Below are positions 60,850-64,000 of a stretch of DNA of 64,000 bases, piece after piece. How positions within the stretch are numbered: position 1 is the first letter of the stretch; each line of letters opens with the position of its first letter. This DNA is from Sulfurimonas gotlandica GD1 (GTDB lineage Bacteria; Campylobacterota; Campylobacteria; Campylobacterales; Sulfurimonadaceae). The stretch spans positions 2,604,001-2,668,000 of the forward strand of contig NZ_AFRZ01000001.1 of NCBI RefSeq assembly GCF_000242915.1, written 5' to 3'. The notes beneath the pieces were generated by a model. It worked only from the letters and a program-made list of their open reading frames with translations. It did not search any database and was not told where the DNA came from. The translations under genes were made by a program, and so were the position numbers.

Positions 60850-62976
60850 ATGAAAGCAATAAAAGAAGTAAATTTTAAAGACGCGATAATTAAGATTAAG
60901 ATTCTTGATGATGGTAAGCTTTTAGTTGTTGATTCTAAAACAGTAGTTAGATTTTTAGATATCAACTCACTAAGTACTATCTCTGGATTTAAAGGTGGTA
61001 TATCTCACTTAAGATTCAGAAATCATGTTGTAGATTTCAGCAGTGATGCCAGTTATTTTACAGTATTAAATGCTAGCTGTAGTGAAGCTCTTCTTTTCGA
61101 TGCAAAAACCAAAAAAGTACTCACAAAGATTGATAGACACCATGGTGAGGTTACCTGTGTAGCTATTGAGCCTAAAAATAAATATATGTTTTCGTGCGGT
61201 GATGATGGAAAATCATATGGTATAGATATAGAAAATAAAAAAATTGCCTTTACTCTTCCAGTGCATGTTGATGCTGTTAATGATATAGCTTTTAGCGAAA
61301 ATGGACAGTGGGTTGCAACTGCTAGTTATGATAAAAAAGTTCAAATATTCAACATGACAATGATGGCTAGAAAGCATAGACTGGTTGCGCATGGCGATCC
61401 TGTAATGAAAGTACATTTTTTAAGTGAACATAGACTTGTAAGTATAGATAAAAAAAGTAGTGCAATCATTTGGGATTATTACACTGGAAAAGTAATTACA
61501 AGACTTGAAGGTATCCATGATGATGTGTTACATATTACAACAAGTGCGGATGGTAAATTTCTATTTTTTGGTACTCAGCTTGGTTATATTCTAGTATATG
61601 AATTAGAGAGTTATAAGGTACTTTCAAAAAAATATATAAAACTAACTTCGTCTATTACAGCCCTTGGTTTTGATAAAAGCACTGATCAGTTAATGGTTGG
61701 AACTCAAAGTGGTGACTTGCTCTTTTATAGCATCTATGAAGGTGAAGAATATATAAAAGAACAACTGCAGGTTAAAGACTATGAAGCTATTCAAAGATTT
61801 GTTGAGAAAAATCCATTGTTAGCATATACAAAAATATATCAGCTTGTTATAAATTTGTGGGAAACAACACTCAAAAAAGCAAAGCTTTCTCTTGAAGCAG
61901 GTGACAAACAGAGTGCCATCAACCTTTTTAAACATTTTAAAAATATACCTTCTAAAAACTCTATTATGCAAAAAGTTATGCTTGAATATGAGGAATTTGA
62001 AAGATTTGCAATGCTTGCAAAACAGGGTAAATTAGCTCTTGCGTATTCTCTTGCTCTTAAGCATCCAATGTATCAAGACTCAAAAATTTACAGAAGCTTA
62101 GAAGCAGGTTGGAGAAAAGCATTTACAGCAGCCCAAAAACATGCTATTGATCCAAAGGGTGCTGATATAGCTCGTGATATCTTAGCTCCATATAGAGGAA
62201 TAACACAAAAAACAAAACTAATACAAGAACTTTTAACAAAGAGTGAAGTGTATAAGCGTTTTCGTGTTGCTATTGGTCAAAAAGATTTTAGAGTTGCATT
62301 TGAACTTATCAAGCAACATTCATTTTTAAAAGAGTTCGCAGATTATGATGCATTGATGAACTATGCAGACTCACTATATATTAAAAGTCAAAAACTTCTT
62401 CAAGATGGTGATACTCACGCTGCTATAAAAGTTCTTAGAATATTGGTTGATTTTAGTGATTTTACTCTTGAAGTTAAAGAGTTGATGAGAGATATAGAGA
62501 ATAAACAGAAGTTTTATAATGCTATGGAAGATGGTGATGCAGAATCTGCGTATAACCTTCTGTCAATAAATGATGAACTTCAAGATTCTGAAGATGGAAA
62601 GTTGCTGCAAGAAGAGTGGAATAATGATCTTTTAAAAGCAAATGAGTATGCACTTGAAGGCAATGTAAAACAATTAAATGAAGTGTTGAATAAATATATG
62701 AAGATCAGTTCTAAAAACAATGCTTTAGCAAACATATATGGTTGGTGCTACATGGCACAGCTTGAGAAAGCAGTGAAAAATAAAAAAGAGCAGGCTGTTA
62801 TCGAAAATGGTATAAAAAACTATATTTTATACTTCGGATTACAAGATCAGATAGAGAGTTTTTTCCATATTTTTAAGAAAAATTATCCAGCTACTAAACT
62901 AAACTTAAATCTCCAGACAAAAGGCTCTATAAGCATGTGGAGAGCTTCTATGATTGTTAAGTCTATCTTAGATTAA
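60850..62976 (+). CDS. WD40 repeat protein with long helical C terminus, unknown function
   Basis: A 708-residue soluble protein. Residues about 1-300 form a WD40-like beta-propeller with repeats such as HHGEVTCVAIEPKNKYMFSCGDDGKSYGID and HVDAVNDIAFSENGQWVATASYDKKVQIFN (in pieces). The remaining 400 residues are alpha-helical with TPR- or clathrin-like character (KAKLSLEAGDKQSAINLFKHF, and ALAYSLALKHPMY). The combination looks like a scaffold. It starts two bases after ilvA and lacks a signal peptide. WD40 proteins of this kind are conserved in Campylobacterota, but I know of no function. Confidence 0.8.
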   Translation: MKAIKEVNFKDAIIKIKILDDGKLLVVDSKTVVRFLDINSLSTISGFKGGISHLRFRNHVVDFSSDASYFTVLNASCSEALLFDAKTKKVLTKIDRHHGEVTCVAIEPKNKYMFSCGDDGKSYGIDIENKKIAFTLPVHVDAVNDIAFSENGQWVATASYDKKVQIFNMTMMARKHRLVAHGDPVMKVHFLSEHRLVSIDKKSSAIIWDYYTGKVITRLEGIHDDVLHITTSADGKFLFFGTQLGYILVYELESYKVLSKKYIKLTSSITALGFDKSTDQLMVGTQSGDLLFYSIYEGEEYIKEQLQVKDYEAIQRFVEKNPLLAYTKIYQLVINLWETTLKKAKLSLEAGDKQSAINLFKHFKNIPSKNSIMQKVMLEYEEFERFAMLAKQGKLALAYSLALKHPMYQDSKIYRSLEAGWRKAFTAAQKHAIDPKGADIARDILAPYRGITQKTKLIQELLTKSEVYKRFRVAIGQKDFRVAFELIKQHSFLKEFADYDALMNYADSLYIKSQKLLQDGDTHAAIKVLRILVDFSDFTLEVKELMRDIENKQKFYNAMEDGDAESAYNLLSINDELQDSEDGKLLQEEWNNDLLKANEYALEGNVKQLNEVLNKYMKISSKNNALANIYGWCYMAQLEKAVKNKKEQAVIENGIKNYILYFGLQDQIESFFHIFKKNYPATKLNLNLQTKGSISMWRASMIVKSILD

Positions 62977-63030
62977 TTTTAATAGATAAAATTCTGTGGA
63001 CACTTAACCTGAAATATAGCTCCTTTTAAA

Positions 63031-63036
63031 TATAAT
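63031..63036 (+). promoter_or_regulatory. -10 element of ilvB
   Basis: TTAAATATAATAAGCG contains TATAAT 35 bases before the ilvB ATG; GAGGAGA at 63054-63060 is a strong ribosome binding site. No leader peptide or attenuator is visible in this short space. Confidence 0.5.
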
Positions 63037-63065
63037 AAGCGAATTTTTTATTAGAGGAGACTTTT

Positions 63066-64000
63066 ATGCAGATTAGTGGCGCACAGATGGTCATTGAAGC
63101 TTTAATCGCAGAGGGTGTAGATACAGTATTTGGCTACCCTGGTGGAGCGATAATGAATGTCTACGACGAGATTTACAAACAAGACAACTTTCAACATATT
63201 TTGACAAGACATGAACAAGCTGCTGTACATGCTGCAGAGGGTTATTCAAAGGTTAGTGGCAAGGTCGGCGTTGCTTTGATTACTAGTGGACCAGGATTTA
63301 CAAACGCTGTAACAGGTTTAGCAGATGCTTACATGGATTCTATTCCACTGGTTGTAATTAGTGGACAAGTTCCAATGAGTCTTATCGGTACAGATGCATT
63401 TCAAGAGATTGATGCTGTTGGAATAAGTCGTTCATGTACTAAGCATAATTACCTTGTAACACAGGCAAGTGATCTGCCTCGTATCTTAAAAGAAGCATTT
63501 TATATTGCAGCTTCTGGTCGTCCAGGTCCTGTTCATGTTGATATTCCTAAAGATGTTACGGCAGAAATAGCAGAATTTGATTACTCTGCTGAAATTGATT
63601 TAGAAACTTATAAACCTCATACAAAAGGTAATCCACGCCAAATTAAAAAAGCTATGGAAGCTATTGCTAAAGCTAAAAGACCAGTCTTTTATTTAGGTGG
63701 CGGTATCATCAATGCTAATGCTGCTGATGAAGTAAGAGAATTAGTTCATAAGACAGGGATTCCTGCAGTTGAGACATTTATGGCAAGAGGTGTTTTATCT
63801 CATGATGATGATCTTTTAATCGGTATGCTGGGTATGCATGGCTCATACGCTTCAAATATGGCTATGAGTGAAACAGACTTAGTTATTGGTTTAGGGGCTA
63901 GATTTGATGACCGTGTAACAGGTAAGCTTTCAGAGTTTGCTAAAAATGCAGGTGTTATCCATGTAGATATTGATCCAGCATCTATTTCTAAACTTGTTAA
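63066..64000 (+). CDS. ilvB: Acetolactate synthase large subunit, 5' part
   Basis: The gene runs off the right edge; 311 complete codons are in the window. It begins MQISGAQMVIEALIAEGVDTVFGYPGGAIMNVYD, with the GYPGG and catalytic Glu region (RHEQAAVHAAEGYSKVSGKVG; Glu in HEQAA) of ThDP-dependent acetolactate synthases, and SGPGFTNAVTGLADAYMDSIPLVVISGQVP. It makes acetolactate or acetohydroxybutyrate for branched-chain amino acids. GARFDDRVTGKL near the edge is the family FAD-region motif. The small subunit gene, if adjacent, would lie beyond the window. Confidence 0.95.
   Translation, partial: MQISGAQMVIEALIAEGVDTVFGYPGGAIMNVYDEIYKQDNFQHILTRHEQAAVHAAEGYSKVSGKVGVALITSGPGFTNAVTGLADAYMDSIPLVVISGQVPMSLIGTDAFQEIDAVGISRSCTKHNYLVTQASDLPRILKEAFYIAASGRPGPVHVDIPKDVTAEIAEFDYSAEIDLETYKPHTKGNPRQIKKAMEAIAKAKRPVFYLGGGIINANAADEVRELVHKTGIPAVETFMARGVLSHDDDLLIGMLGMHGSYASNMAMSETDLVIGLGARFDDRVTGKLSEFAKNAGVIHVDIDPASISKLV

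Noticed and set aside
1-64000. Search for tRNA, rRNA, CRISPR repeats, IS ends, prophage genes and a replication origin
   Set aside because: No tRNA-like cloverleaf or T-loop sequence was seen in the gaps, no regularly spaced direct repeats, no transposase, integrase or dnaA-box cluster; the gaps are too small for most of these.

Overview
The window is about 64 kb of AT-rich, gene-dense bacterial DNA with almost no intergenic space: no gene-free stretch exceeds 300 bases, and most genes abut or overlap through ATGA, GTGA or TAATG junctions. The gene content points to a free-living Campylobacterota (epsilonproteobacterium), probably a Sulfurimonas-like chemolithotroph. The evidence is the tsaE-lptB-rpoN and accD-thiE-rlmH-dksA-membrane protein-dus gene orders, a short RecO of the epsilonproteobacterial type, FliN beside a FliO-like protein, a CetB-like PAS protein, norspermidine/spermidine synthesis through carboxynorspermidine, and a Mn-dependent pyrophosphatase. 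No rRNA, tRNA, IS element, prophage or CRISPR array was seen.

Layout. 1-5.5 kb: polyamine genes (3' end of a carboxynorspermidine dehydrogenase, then nspC) with an HDOD gene between them, followed by a membrane GGDEF-EAL protein and a methyltransferase. 5.5-12.1 kb: recO, then glutamate synthase gltB-gltD. gltB is broken by a one-base frameshift exactly at its first iron-sulfur cysteine codon. 12.1-15.5 kb: a DUF302-like lipoprotein, a GAF-PAS-GGDEF protein and an outer-membrane barrel. 15.5-20.9 kb: a long housekeeping operon (accD, thiE, rlmH, dksA-like, membrane protein, dus, unknown nuclease-like protein). 20.9-22.6 kb: a minus-strand flagellar/chemotaxis operon (cheX-like, fliN, fliO-like). 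22.7-29.7 kb: a TauE-type exporter, uvrA, and a multiheme cytochrome c overlapping a membrane diguanylate cyclase. 29.7-34.8 kb: an HxlR-regulated island (transporter, Fe-alcohol dehydrogenase, MdaB-like quinone reductase, radical SAM, nitroreductase, glycine-zipper lipoprotein) that looks like electrophile or quinone defence. 34.9-39.1 kb: a response regulator with HD-GYP followed by a BvgS-like hybrid kinase. 39.1-44.7 kb: ppaC, a FliL-like protein, an acyl-CoA ligase, a YgiQ-type radical SAM enzyme and a CetB-like PAS protein. 44.9-49.3 kb: S4 protein, trpD, tsaE, lptB, rpoN and a TIGR02757 protein. 49.35-58.5 kb: a sensory operon with a periplasmic eight-repeat protein, a poly-HAMP hybrid kinase, a STAS-CheB-CheR fusion, a REC-GGDEF protein and a REC-PAS-HD-GYP-degenerate-GGDEF protein. 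58.5-64 kb: a YqiA-like esterase, CoA-binding protein, ilvA, a WD40 protein and the 5' part of ilvB.

How the genes work together. The dominant theme is cyclic-di-GMP signalling: six proteins carry GGDEF, EAL or HD-GYP domains, and most are physically coupled to a sensor (periplasmic domain, Venus-flytrap kinase, multiheme cytochrome, or the repeat protein/hybrid kinase). The 49.35-58.5 kb operon is the best candidate for a little-described system. It combines a new-looking periplasmic repeat protein with a kinase, receptor-modification-type enzymes in one polypeptide, and opposing c-di-GMP synthesis and degradation outputs.
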